Position numbers and translations under genes: made by a program. Of a stretch of DNA of 29,412 nucleotides, positions 9,144 through 20,422 are shown piece by piece. The notes under the pieces were generated by a model. That model made no database searches and was not told where the DNA came from. It worked only from the letters and a program-made list of their open reading frames with translations. The stretch lies in contig AVPN01000121.1 of the NCBI GenBank assembly GCA_000695325.1, positions 58,249 through 87,660 of the forward strand, read 5' to 3'. Each line of letters begins with the position of its first letter. The first letter of the stretch is position 1. The stretch comes from Pleurobrachia bachei (taxonomy: Eukaryota > Ctenophora > Tentaculata > Cydippida > Pleurobrachiidae).

Positions 9144-11004
9144 GTGTTTATTGACACGGCTTCCCACGTGATCCCCGGTCTAAGCGAGGAGCTGGACAAT
9201 GGTGTGATAGAGTATAACCGGGGTCAGCTGACCTCCTTTGAGAATGCGGTGCTTGATAACCGGGTAGAACATGACAAGATAGTGAACCTTGTTGAGACTA
9301 TCACGAGGTGTCTGACGGGTGAAACAGCACTGAAGGAGAGTGTGGCTGAGGTGAAGACCCAATGGAACAGGGTCCATTGTGCCCTAAACGAAGCGTCCAC
9401 CGCCATAGAGAACAATAGCAAGACGCTGAAGGGGCTGTACAGCAGTGTGGCGATGTTACAGCGGGAAACTGTTGAGAAGACAAAATGTGTAGTTAAACGA
9501 GAGGATATCTCTAGTGACATCACCACGGTAAGAGCTGCATGACAACATGGTTGCTATGGCGATGTTACCTTGTTGTTGCTATGGTAACCATTGCTTACTA
9601 ACCATTGTAACACCCCTATCCACAGCTGCGACAACAGCACCGTCAAATGAAGATGACTATGAAGGAGCTGGATAACTTCACAGCCACAGTTACCCGTGTC
9701 AGACTCTCTGTGGAGAGCACCCTGGATAAGTGTAGTGCTAGTGTTAGGAGAGATCTAACTGGGAGGCTGGCTGAGTTCACACACCTCTGGGAGAGTACAC
9801 GGAGCGCCGCTGAGGAAGGTAGGAGAGAGTTTCTGTTTTATTTATCTCATGTGTCTAGATGGTGTTTTAGTATATATTTGATTTTCATACAGCCACGTCC
9901 TCAACCGATCCCCCCTCCAGGTTTCAGAGAGATAGACAGTAGGTTGGGTGGTGTGAGACGGTACCACGAGCAGCTATCAGAGGAGAGTTGTTGGTACATA
10001 TCAGCAGAGGACAGGTTCACATCTCTCAAACAGTCAGGGTGTGATGTGACCCAGTTCTCTACTCTGATCAGTGAGGTGACACGTCACACTGCCACTGTTA
10101 TCGACCTCCGTGAGAATGTGGTCAAGTTACGTCTGGATGCCGCCGTGGTAGAGGAATGTGTGGCTCTAATCCGGAACTTTGATGAGCTAAAGACACGTGT
10201 AGAGAGGCATGTTTCAGAGCACGAAGCTGAGAACTCCAAGACGTTCAAGATGTTGAGTAATATAGATCAGGTCCAGCACCAAGTGTATGAGAGGGGCAGG
10301 GCGCTGGCCAGCCACCAGGCAGTGTCCTCCCACCTGGAGACAGTCCGGTTCCAGAGCGAGCAGCTGGAACAGTTTAGAGGGAGTCTCAGGTCGTTGGAGA
10401 GTGATGTTGAGGGTCTACTTCACCCTGGCAACATGATGCAGTCACATCCTGCTGAGGTAGGTTTGATGTGGGATGTGTTGTGGGACGTTTTGGGTTCAAG
10501 TAGAGTGAGAATGTCATGAAACAAATAAAGATTACCAATACATTCTGTAGAAATATCAAGAGGTATTACAATAATATCTCTAGGTTGAGTTGAAGTTGAA
10601 GCATATCTCCGAGACGTGGGATGAGCTGCAGAAGAATATAGTTAACAGAGACCAGAGGGTCCGACAGATGATTCAACTGCTGCTACAGTTTGAGGAATCC
10701 TACAATGACCTTTCCTCCTGGACTGATGAAAAGGTAATTCATGGGAGGGAGCGGGCTGGGGAAGGTACAACGAAGGTGGGAGGGGCCGTGGGGGGTACTA
10801 CACTGAACTTGCTGTAGTTAGGTCCAATCCAATATTGACCTGGACTTCAGTTTGTGGTGAATTATGACTGCTAAATAACTCTACTCTTCCAGGCCCCCAT
10901 AATCTCCAACTCTTTGCCATTTGATATGGACGGTGTATGGTCCCACAAGGAGCTACTTCTGAGCATCAAATCCACAATGACAACCAAGAACCACCTTGTA
11001 CAAA
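9144..11004 (+). CDS. Spectrin-repeat rod exons
   Basis: Exons 9144-9527, 9626-9818, 9921-10456, 10584-10733 and 10893-11004 chain in phases 0, 1, 0, 0 and 1. The 128-residue first exon and the 536-nt third exon are helical, with heptad Leu and repeat Trp (VKTQWNRVHCAL, THLWESTRSAAEE, HISETWDELQKN). Intron 9819-9920 is 102 nt, a multiple of three, and has no stop in frame, so retention would insert 34 residues. Motifs resembling RFX X-boxes occur in intron 9528-9625. Confidence 0.75.
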
Positions 11005-11117
11005 GTAAGTAGAGTCCTTGACAATGCAGCTCCATGGCAACCTAGTAGAGTCCTTGACAACACCTGCCAAACAAGCTAGAGATCGGCAGTAGTATTAATC
11101 CTCAACCCATGTTTTAG

Positions 11118-12572
11118 TTGTGACAGAGGTTGGGGAGACGTTGATCAGTCTGTCCTCTGCAGCAGATGTTGAACACATCCAAATAAAACTACACAAGGTA
11201 CAAATAACTTGAGATTCAAGGCTCTCTTGACTTCACTATAATTTACGGTTTATATCACCCTATTATTCCACAGATCAAACAGAGTTGCAGTAAGCTGGAG
11301 AGTAATCTAAGTGTGGCTCTGGAGAGATGCAGGGAGGCGATAGAGGGGCTGGAAAACTTCCAAACCGAGTCCAACTTTGTGATGAGACAGTTGGAGCAGT
11401 TTGAGAGGGCAGACTTCCATTCCGCTTCATCCACTATTTTGTAAAGAAAAGTGTGTTATCTTACTAAAACAACAGAGCTGTGATTGTTGAGGGGTGATAA
11501 TGATATATGGTTTATCATTTGATGGCTTATGTATGGATTAGTTTGGAGAAAGGGAATCATATATATTCATTACAAATGTTTAATATTCTAACAATACCCC
11601 TCCTCACTAGACGAGGTGTACCGGATGTAAAGACCCAACTACAGAGCCACCTGTCCGAGCTGGATGTCAGCTTTGAGCGGGTAGATTCCCTACAGAAGAT
11701 GGTGAGGTTGATGGAGGATAACATCTGGTTGGGAGAGAACCCCGTTCTGAATAACATCATTCTGGACTTGATCACACGGTAACTATGGGGGAACATGGTT
11801 GCTATGGGGGTTGCTAGGGGAATGGTTGCTATGGGCAACAAAACAACTTCTAGTAGCTACTACCTGGTTTAATATACATGCAGGTACAAGAAGGTGCGTG
11901 TGAAGTTGAGGGGAAATCAGGAGCACATTATCCAGAGCTCCCTGCTAGCGGAGCAGTTCCTGGGTACCATCGAGGGGGTCGCCACCTGGATAGTAGACAT
12001 GACTGCCAAGATTAGCGGTCCAATTCCTAACGATCAGGTATTATACTGGTTAAGGTTCTCTCTCCATCTCTCTTTCTGGATTATTATTATCCAAATAACA
12101 AACTAACCAGCTTTGAAGATGATTAATTCTAGTTTCTTACCTCTTTAATCTATCACTCCCTGCTTCAGGAGCAATTGTTGGAGCGAATGAGCCAGTTCCA
12201 TAGTTTGCACAGGGAGGTCATTGCAAAGGAGAGTAGTATCGATACACTCATTGAGAAGGGAGCAGTGCTCCTAGCTGAAGGTAATGTGTTACACATGCCC
12301 CCTCCCTATATAATGAACATTTGGTTGATGCCCAGTCAACCAAATTGCAATCACCCACAATAATCATATCTACCTTACCCTGTCAATATAAAAACCCCGG
12401 CCACAACGAATTAACCCCTGACCCCATTATAGGAGATGTGGATATGACTCACGGCTCTCTGATTGAGAGTAGACTTAGTACGGTACGGGATAGCTATGAC
12501 GAGGTTGTACTTCTTTACACCTCTCACAAATCTAAACTAGATGCCGCTGTGTCTACCTCTACCCGATACCAG
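11118..12572 (+). CDS. Spectrin-repeat rod exons up to the second nested gene
   Basis: Exons 11118-11197, 11274-11440, 11611-11778, 11884-12037, 12169-12280 and 12433-12572 join with consistent phases (0, 2, 2, 0, 1, 0). Helical segments include NFVMRQLEQFERADF, ATWIVDMTAKISG and SHLSELDVSFERVDSL. The short, mostly 70-170 nt introns are typical of the gene. Intron 11779-11883 carries several GGTTGCTATGG-like motifs. After 12572 an intron of 1,087 nt contains the nested minus-strand gene at 12749-13437. Confidence 0.75.
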
Positions 12573-12748
12573 GTAATTATAATTACTGATAATTAGTTAA
12601 CTACTAGTTAATTACTGGTTAATTAATTTGTCACTAATCTCCAGCTAACTTTTTAATCCCTTTTTCATCCATACCACTTGCGCTTGCCAGCGCCTACCCA
12701 CCAATATTTGTTTAGTACATAGCCCGGCATAAGGTGCGCTTTCCAGCG

Positions 12749-13437
12749 TTACCTACTTGTCACTTCACATATGGCTGTCACTTTGAACCAATTGATGTTT
12801 GTAGCAGTTGTGAAACTGCAGGTTTTGCTATCCTCGGGCTGGAACGTAAAGTCGCTGTTCAATAAGTTGTTGTTTTCCTCGCTGTAAAGTGTAAACAAAG
12901 GTTTCATTAGCAATATGAAACATGTTAAGATCTCAGTTATAAAATCTAGAACAAGGTATCAGACTTACTAGAATGAATTTATAAGACTTACTAGTTCCAA
13001 CGAGACCAATATAGACATGATTTCACTCTTTCCTTCTCTCCTGTACATTTCACCGTAGCAGTTGTTCCTTGTTGAGTTTTTACAGAAGGGTATGAGTACC
13101 TGTCTTTATGGATCGCTATAGTGCATTCTGCAATTGCCTGGGAATTATAAATGTTAAAATTGGCCTAATGATGTCCACTTCGTTGATAAGAACTTTAACA
13201 GCAACAACTTACAAAATCCTGCGAATAACCGCGGGCTCCTGCACGGCACCCCCCGTTATCTTCAGTCACTTCCACGCCGTCTGAAACTCCCCCGGCCCTA
13301 CAAGCCGTCAAAACGGGGTAGTCAGAGGGGCAAGAGGCTAGGGAAATAGCATCATTTCCAGTTACAGTGGGACCGTTCACTATTACACTTGATATTGTGG
13401 TAAGAGTCACCAGCAGGAGCACACTAAACAAATTCAT
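12749..13437 (-). CDS. Nested secreted Cys-containing protein, three exons
   Basis: Minus-strand exons 13437-13213, 13137-13100 and 12881-12749 join in phases 0 and 2. Donors are GTAAGT and GTACTC; acceptors are TTCCCAG and CTTTACAG. The product is 131 residues. Residues 1-22 (MNLFSVLLLVTLTTISSVIV...) form a clear signal peptide. The mature part has CPSDYPVLTAC, NGGCRAGARG, AIAEC and WFKVTAICEV, a spacing that reminds me of the Cys-rich modules at the PCSK9 C-terminus and of similar invertebrate secreted repeats; this is inference. Without splicing, the first exon would end in CCC and a stop. A longer start at 13500 would bury the signal peptide. Confidence 0.55.
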
Positions 13438-13659
13438 TGCTAACGAAATAGAGTAAGGGTTTAGAGAAATACAGTGTTGAATTTTTCTCCCTGTTCCCAT
13501 GAATAATTATATGCTCCAAAACTCTCTCCTGTGTGGGGCAGGATGGGTTTAGAGCGTTTATGTACTCTCCCCGCGTCATGTACCCTAAATCTTTTCAGTG
13601 TTCCTTTCCCAACAGCTCTCTACCCCCTCTACTCCTCTCTATCTCTAACTCTCCCTCAG

Positions 13660-14565
13660 AACAAGATAGACAGTGTTATGGGCAAGTTGGCACGATTTGA
13701 CACTATCTACCTGGGAGCAGATAAGCCGAGATGTGACCTGGCAGATATAAGAGATCAAGTATCACGACTGGAGGAGGCTAAAACGGAGCTCACTGCTATC
13801 CAGGCCCTCATCACTGATCTTGAGGTATGTGGTATTTCTACACATGTGGTTAATTTACACTCACAAGCATCAATAAGTGAAGTTGTAATCTCAAAGGGAA
13901 ATGATGATTCAAATGGTTACATTTGAAGTTGTAATCTCCACCACCTCTCCCTCTCTACAGGCATCCCAAGTGACGGATAGGAGTGACGTCACATTTGATA
14001 GGAGAAAGTTACAGCTCCGGACCAAGTTTGACACAGTTCAGGCTGAGTGCGAGAGCAAGATCAAGAGCCTCCTGGTACAGGAGAGCAAACTCAATTTAAT
14101 AGATGCAGGTAACTTGTTTTAGTAAATACCTGATGTGGTACAGGAAGTACTGGTAGGATAAAGTGTATAGCGACCTCATTTTCTTGTTTTCAGACCTGTT
14201 AAAGCTAGAGACATGGATTAGTGTGAGCTGTGAGACCTTGTCCAGTAACCTGGGAGAGAACACGGCCCTGCTAGATGCAGTCAACAACCTTTCAACTGAG
14301 ATGAACTTGGAAAAGGAACATTTCCAGGTTGGCCAACTTTTCTGATCGGACTATAATAGCAGATTCTGTTTCCACATCCCACGCCATTCACAGTTACCCT
14401 TCTGAATCTGAGATTTTATAATCAATTTTCAAAACCAGGTTATCAAGCGGAACTTGGAGGTGTTTTTCAAGGAGTGTAAACCCTTAAAACAGGGTGCTAT
14501 CATAGACCGTCTCCAGTCTGTTGAGGAGTCTCTAGTGGACATTGAGGATATTGTGGTAGGGATCT

Positions 14566-14627
<62 letters not shown>

Positions 14628-15063
14628 ATCCGTTTCTCCTCACCCCAACCCATTCCCAGGTTGAGAGAAAGATGAAGTGTCAGGACGAGATGACTCAGGT
14701 CAACGGATTCCAAGAAAAGATGAACAAGATGTTCGACTGGATACACTCTAAGGAGCAGGAACTAGGTAAGAGATGTACGGGTAGGGAGCTAAAAACTAAG
14801 TTAGAGATCTTATAAATGAATGCATGATGCAGACGACCCTCAATGATCATGAGCCCGAGTGAGAGTGAAGCAGAATCCTAAGTTTAGAAAAAGTCACGCA
14901 ATTCGTGCTCTATTTGGCTAAAGCTAACACACTCCTCTTTCCTGTAGCCTCCCAAAGTACTAACACGTTGAGGCACGAAGAGGCAGTGACCCAGCTAGCT
15001 GATCATGAGACAATGCAAGTTGACATTAGTAACAAACAGACTACCGTGGATAACATTAATCAG
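13660..15063 (+). CDS. Spectrin-repeat rod exons before the giant exon
   Basis: Exons 13660-13824, 13961-14108, 14194-14327, 14439-14555, 14660-14765 and 14948-15063 chain in phases 0, 1, 0, 0, 1 and 0. The helical content continues (ISRLEEAKTEL-like heptads, LLKLETWISVSCETL, MFDWIHSKEQEL). The last exon is more polar and runs into the Asn/Thr-rich start of exon 15169, so the rod ends here. A long CT microsatellite sits in the intron between 14555 and 14660. Confidence 0.75.
14567..14630 (+). repeat. (TC)n microsatellite in intron
   Basis: An almost pure TC dinucleotide run with two TATC interruptions lies between a donor at 14556 and the acceptor at 14659. It extends the polypyrimidine tract of that acceptor. 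Confidence 0.9.
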
Positions 15064-15168
15064 GTATAGGGATCGCTTGTCCCATATTTCCAACCCACAC
15101 AAGCTGAATTTGTAACTACCCTTGAAATCATGAGATACTGACAAGTCTCTTTCTCTCTCTCCCTACAG

Positions 15169-17418
15169 ACGACCAACATAAACAGAACGACAAACGTGAC
15201 AAACACAACATCGACCAACAACACGACTAACATCTCCAACAATACCTCCAACAATACTTCCAACAATACTTTCAGCAATACTTTCAACACAACTTCCAAC
15301 AGTACTTCCAACAAAACTTCCAACAACGTCACTTCCAACAACACGACTAACATCACCTCCAACAACACCTCAAATATCACCTCCACTACAACCACTACAT
15401 CCGGGGGTGGGGATGGCGGTGGGGTTGGTGCCCCAGATCCCTCGTGGGAGATCCCCGCCTACCTAACGGCAGGAATGACAGCTGCAGAGTACGACCTCCA
15501 ACAGAGGGTGGTACAGAGCAAGCAGGTGTGCGAGCAGAGGACACAGGAGATGATCCAGGAGAAACTAGCTGAGATGGGGGTGGAGGAGGGGCACCCTGAG
15601 TTCGAGAGTATCAAGAATAAGGTGACTGTTGAGAGCAGGAAGGAAGTGGAATCGCTGGGGGTCAACCCTAAAACTGGTGGTAATGCCTTCAAGATGCAGG
15701 ATGTCGATAGACCGATATCTCCTGTTGATAGACCATTACCTCCTGTTGAGGAACAGCCAGAGGAGGAAGAGAGACAGGAAGAGGAGAAGGAGGATCACAG
15801 TGACTGTCCCAAGTGTAGACTGGAGGCACTGTGCAGGATCTCTCCAATCCCTCGAGTTAGGGCAGAGGAGGAGGAGTTAGCAGCCCGTCTAGCATCCCTC
15901 CACCACACCCACCCTGTACCACGGATCTGTACATGTAATGACCCTAACTGTTCCTATAGGACTCGATATGGAACAACTAGTAGAGACCACTCCTCGACAC
16001 TGCTCAGAGAACACTCTATCAATCAGCTGATCACCACCAGGGACCACCAGGAACAGCAGAGACTCCTCACTACAAGGGATCACCAGGAGCAGAGACTCCG
16101 CTATTCTTCACCCTCTAAATCCCCCACTCCAGAGAGGTTCCCAACCCCCGAAAGGACCCTGTACCTCCCCGCTCCGGTCACTACCAACATCAGGAAGGAA
16201 GACCTACTATACAAGACGGGCAGGGATTTGGAGATGATCAACAGGAGGTTGTCCCAGATAGAACTGGAGTCCAGTAGGATATCTCCTGCTCGCTTTGAAC
16301 CTCCTAGTTCTTATCAAACCCCACCAAGCAGCTACCAAGTACCATCAACTTCCTATCAGCTCCCACCAAGGTCCTACAAGTCTCCTTCATTTGGTCTGTC
16401 TCGTGATACCTCCCACTCAGTAGGTCAATCCAGCTACCGAGGGTCTAGTGGCCAACACAGGTCCAGCCTTGTTAGCATGGGATCAGGTGGTAACATGGGG
16501 TCAAGTGGTATGTCTCGATATACCAGCTCAATTGGGGGACGGGGATCACCCCACAGCCCTGTTACCCGTCACATGATGGACACCCGTTACAGTCCTGTTG
16601 GAGGTGGATCCCCTCACAGTGGGTACAACCAGCAATCCAACATGACCCCTGGGGGTATGGCAGGTGGGCACTTAGTAGGAGGTAATATGGGAAGTGGGTC
16701 ACCCCGCAGTGGGCATAACAACTCACACCAACAATCAATGGGAGGGGGAAATATTGGACACGCTGGAGGAGCAGATACTAGATACGGTATGACCCATCAC
16801 TTGACCCTATCGGACAGCAGATCTGGGTCCCGATCTGGCTCTGGTGAACCTACTCCCAGATCCACCCTCCCTCTGTGGATGACCTACCAGGACGGGACGC
16901 CCTCTGGTGGGGTTGATGTGGAGAGATTCCAGCAGGTTGAGAACCCCGCAGTCTACACAGAGGAGAGTGATCTTGATCGGCTGAGTGATGTAAGTAGTGC
17001 TTCCTCTTTTGCAAGGAGAAATAGAAGACGGGGTGGTCTGACCAAGGCATCCCCGCCTAAAGACCTGAGTCGTGACAGTCCGCGAATGAAGGATTTTGAG
17101 GAGTTAAAGAAACAGTGGCGGGACCGAGAGAAGGAAGGAGTAACATCTCCTAACCTCGGGGTGAAACTGAGCCGAGCTCTTCAGGACCACTTTGGTCCAA
17201 CTGGTAGTCTAACTCCAACCACATCCGACCGGATAAGGACCAACTTTAGGGACCTCAAGGTTTATAGTTCCCGTAGCAGCAGATCCTCATGTTCCCCTGC
17301 TAGTACAATTAGCAGACCACCTAGCTCCCTGGCCAGTACAACACCTAGCAATAGAGGAGGGTCACTGTGTCCGAGACATAGGGAGGAGAGTAAAGACTAC
17401 AAACACCACTCTAAGTGA
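15169..17418 (+). CDS. Giant disordered exon, first part (Asn/Thr-rich, then Ser/Pro-rich)
   Basis: The exon opens after CCCTACAG in phase 0 and stays open for 749 codons. Residues 1-75 are nearly all Asn, Thr and Ser. Residues about 85-190 (DLQQRVVQSKQVCEQRTQEM and on) look helical. An acidic stretch, a CPKC/CRISPIPRVR segment and CTCNDPNC follow, then a long Ser/Gly/Tyr/Pro-rich low-complexity region. SPIP in a basic setting could bind EB proteins. No known catalytic domain is visible. Spectraplakins often carry large exons of this kind between rod parts. The frame ends at TGA 17416-17418, but the next frame is already open and continues to 19486. Confidence 0.6.
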   Translation, partial: TTNINRTTNVTNTTSTNNTTNISNNTSNNTSNNTFSNTFNTTSNSTSNKTSNNVTSNNTTNITSNNTSNITSTTTTTSGGGDGGGVGAPDPSWEIPAYLTAGMTAAEYDLQQRVVQSKQVCEQRTQEMIQEKLAEMGVEEGHPEFESIKNKVTVESRKEVESLGVNPKTGGNAFKMQDVDRPISPVDRPLPPVEEQPEEEERQEEEKEDHSDCPKCRLEALCRISPIPRVRAEEEELAARLASLHHTHPVPRICTCNDPNCSYRTRYGTTSRDHSSTLLREHSINQLITTRDHQEQQRLLTTRDHQEQRLRYSSPSKSPTPERFPTPERTLYLPAPVTTNIRKEDLLYKTGRDLEMINRRLSQIELESSRISPARFEPPSSYQTPPSSYQVPSTSYQLPPRSYKSPSFGLSRDTSHSVGQSSYRGSSGQHRSSLVSMGSGGNMGSSGMSRYTSSIGGRGSPHSPVTRHMMDTRYSPVGGGSPHSGYNQQSNMTPGGMAGGHLVGGNMGSGSPRSGHNNSHQQSMGGGNIGHAGGADTRYGMTHHLTLSDSRSGSRSGSGEPTPRSTLPLWMTYQDGTPSGGVDVERFQQVENPAVYTEESDLDRLSDVSSASSFARRNRRRGGLTKASPPKDLSRDSPRMKDFEELKKQWRDREKEGVTSPNLGVKLSRALQDHFGPTGSLTPTTSDRIRTNFRDLKVYSSRSSRSSCSPASTISRPPSSLASTTPSNRGGSLCPRHREESKDYKHHSK

Positions 17419-19486
17419 TCCATGTAAGGTGTATGCCATGAGGATGGGCTCCCCCGCTGGCCCGGGTATGATGTGTAGTGCTGCAGTTAGTGCTGATAAT
17501 TCCAATAGGTGCAGTGCTGACAATACAACATCTTCCACCCACTCCCTGGGAAACTCACAGTGCCGGTACCTCCCTGTCAAGCTAAAGAATAGATCCCAAG
17601 TTGGAATTGAGTATCGGGTCATCCAGCCTTCCTCTCCCTCCTATCCCTGGAGGGCTTCTACACCGGAGTGGGCTAGTGCTGAGCAGCGATTTCGTAACAC
17701 AGTTAGTCCTATTGAGTCCCTGGGGAGTGGGGGAAGCAGGGAGGGGGTGTTCAGGCAAAGTGGACAGGATCAGTGGCCGACAAAGGATGTCATCAGCAAC
17801 GAGGCATCTCAAGCTGTCCCGCCAAGACAGGCATATGATTTTATGAAGGAGCAGCACACGTCACGATACAGTTTTATGAAGGAGCAACAAACATTTCAAT
17901 CGGTTCCATCCGCTCAAGAGCTTCCAAAAACACCGACAACAGTTTCCAACCACCAGTTTCGTTTGGATTTACCCGGAAATGAAAAAGTACCATCTCCAGT
18001 CCTGTTCCCTCCAAAACCTGTTTTTATAAAGGAGCACAGGATGCCAAAGCAGGGTTTTATGAAGGAGCAGCTCGTGCCAGACCATAGAAGACAGAAAACA
18101 AGATACGAGCTTGCAATGGAAAGAGAAGACGAGCTTCGTCGACAGGGTCTCAAACCCCAATCTTGGAGATCTTCAGAGCCTACTGGTATCAGATCTCTGA
18201 CACTCACGCCCGTCCAACAGGAACCAATGACCCCAGTCTCCACGCGACCATCCCTAACTCCCGAGTTGGGAAAGACAGGAACACGACCATCCTTAACTCC
18301 TGAGGTGGGGAAGACAGGAACGCGACCATCCCTAACTCCTGATTTAGAAAAGGCAGGAACACACACCTCCCTAACTCCCGAGCTGGGGAAGACATCATCA
18401 CCCGATGTCCACTCCTCTTTAACTCCGGAACCCTCACGAGGGTCCATTGAATTGGAGTTGGGTCACAACACTACTTGGGAGAGGATCCAATCATCCCCCA
18501 CTCAGAGCGAGCCAGCCAATACAACTGGGGGGTTCGGAGAGAACTTCAGGTTTCTAACAGAGGAGCAGACTGAAAAGGAAGAGGTGAAAGCAGAACCAGT
18601 TAGGTACCCTGTTGAACTGACATTCCAGATCACACCCGACCCCGCAGCAGCACCTTCCTCCCCAAAACCAGTTGTAGAATCATCGCCCTCTCCATCTCGC
18701 TCCATACGGGATACAATCAAAGAGCAACAGAAGGCCCGTCTGAAGGCTATCAATGCGGCTCGGTCTGAGTCATCTCCCGAGAAAACTATCTCTCCAGGAG
18801 CAGGGGACTCGGAAGACGGTCTAACTGAGTCTGAGAAGGTGTTTTACGAGAAACTCAGACGGACCCAGGTAGTGAAGGCCTCCCTAACAGGGGCTGAGAT
18901 AACCCGGATGTTGCGGGATAGAAAGATGAGTCGAATGAGCAATATCACAGAGCAGGATGAGAGTAGTCAGATGAGCATGCTGGAGGATGATGCTGATTTC
19001 CTGTGTGAGGAGCTCTGTGATGATGATGAAACACCCTCCAAACCATCACCAACACAGCTGGGAGGTGGACCATCCCTCCCAGTACCCCATTATAACTTCA
19101 TCTCGTATAATGCCGTGGGGGTAGGTCCCCCTCCTCCACAACCCCGGTCTGATAGCGCTGATAGTTTCGTAAAGAATGAGGCGAAGATGAAGGAGGAAGA
19201 GTCACAAAGGAGACAGGAGACACTCCGTGCCCTTAATGAGCGACTGGAAACCATAAGAGAGGAGTTTGTGGTGCCCAACACCATCAAACAACCGCCACAG
19301 AAAACAGGAACAGACAGTGAGAAACAGGATTTTCGGCTTGATGCCAGAGTGAAGGATAGGGGTAAAGAGGTGTTGAAGAGGATTGGTTTAGGGGATAACA
19401 GAGGGGGAGAGATCAACCAGCAGAGGAAGAGAGGGGAGAACTTGAGGGCTGCACAACTGGCTAAATTAAAGCAACTCCAAGCTGAG
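17419..19486 (+). CDS. Giant disordered exon, second part, in the +1 frame
   Basis: This frame, open well upstream of 17419 and throughout to the GAG|GTAACT donor at 19486, encodes about 690 residues. It has four FMKEQ/FIKEH-type repeats (17838-18070), a tandem 13-residue repeat containing SLTPE (18245-18430), many Ser-Pro and Thr-Pro sites, and charged helical segments near the end (MKEEESQRRQETLRALNERL, NLRAAQLAKLKQLQAEV). It joins exon 19594 in phase 0, so it belongs to the same gene. How the reading frame passes from 17418 to here is unclear: an unseen small intron, a one-base assembly error or frameshifting are all possible. Confidence 0.6.
18245..18430 (+). repeat. 39-nt coding minisatellite (RPSLTPELGKTGT repeats)
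   Basis: Three units of 39 nt and a fourth diverged unit, plus a final SLTPE, encode five SLTP motifs. Thr-Pro sites of this form are common targets of proline-directed kinases. Units differ mainly at third codon positions, so the repeat is kept in frame. Confidence 0.85.
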
Positions 19487-19593
19487 GTAACTATACTGCA
19501 TGCAGGGGAGCTGTGAATCTTAGTGAGACATATGTGTTCAATTCTAGTCATCAGTACTTCCAGTACCTCGCTAAAACTACCATCTCATTTTAG

Positions 19594-20422
19594 AACTGGG
19601 ACAGACTGATAACTGCACAACGACAAATTACAAACGAACAGATCAACATTCGTGACAAACTTAACACTGCCCCGGTATTAATGTTACATGTTAGCCATCA
19701 TGTACTGACTGAATGGCCCGTACAATATAACAAAGACATTAGTTAGAGCGATGTATCCTCATAGCTCTAACTATAATTAATCGTTCCCCCAATTAATATC
19801 TCTAACCTTCCCCCCCCCCTATTAGGACGGTTTTGATCTGTTTGAGCGGTTCGAGCACCGGTACCCCCAACTAGAGGAGCAGTTAGCCATGCTGAACACC
19901 ATGTGGGAAAACACCTGTAGAAAGTGTGTTGACTTGCAACGCATGTGAGTCACGTGGTAAACACACGTGTTGTAGAATACTCTCTCCAGTCCCTTTATCC
20001 TCTCGCCAGTCCCCAACCTTTCCTCAAGCCCCCCCCCCCATTTTCTCCAGTACCTCCCAGTCCCTTCTCACTCCCCAGCCTCCTTCCTTCCAGTTCCCTC
20101 CCCCTTACATGCCCTATATTTATGCATGATACCTTACTCATGTGTCTGTGCTGTTTCCCCATTTTTGTAGATGTTCTATACATCGCTCAGCATATAATTA
20201 GCTCTGTTTGTTATTTAACCGTCCCTGCAGACTGGAGGACAGTATCAGTAGTCTGGATGATTTCTGGTCCCACTATAACGAGTTGAGGGGGTGGTTAAGG
20301 GCCAGCAGTGAGGTACTGGAGGATGAGGTAGATCCCGCCCTGACCCTCCAGGAGCAGCGAAACAGGGCAGAGGCACACCTCTCTGAGCTAGAGAGCAGGG
20401 TACCTGATGTCCAACAACTCAA
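19594..20422 (+). CDS. Second rod segment, first exons
   Basis: Exons 19594-19674, 19826-19944 and 20231-20422 chain in phases 0, 2 and 2. They contain spectrin-repeat-like helices: NWDRLITAQRQ, YPQLEEQLAMLNTMWENTC and DDFWSHYNELRGWLRASSEV. The last has the Trp and spacing of a spectrin helix A. C-rich runs near 19811 and 20031 lie in the introns. Exon 20231 ends CTCAA, completed by the G of exon 20897. Confidence 0.75.

Noticed and set aside
11507-11606. Start codon and frame leading into exon 11611
   Set aside because: It is intron sequence upstream of a good acceptor; the spliced frame from exon 11440 fits better.
15060-15395. Minus-strand frame rich in Leu, Val and Glu
   Set aside because: It is the antisense of the Asn/Thr-rich tract; low-complexity DNA gives open frames on both strands.
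17914-18447. Minus-strand 177-residue frame
   Set aside because: It lies opposite the repeat-bearing plus-strand coding frame and mirrors the 39-nt minisatellite.
19926-20286. Pro/Ser-rich plus-strand frames in intron 19945-20230
   Set aside because: They are produced by C-rich intron sequence and a polypyrimidine tract; the exon phases join without them.
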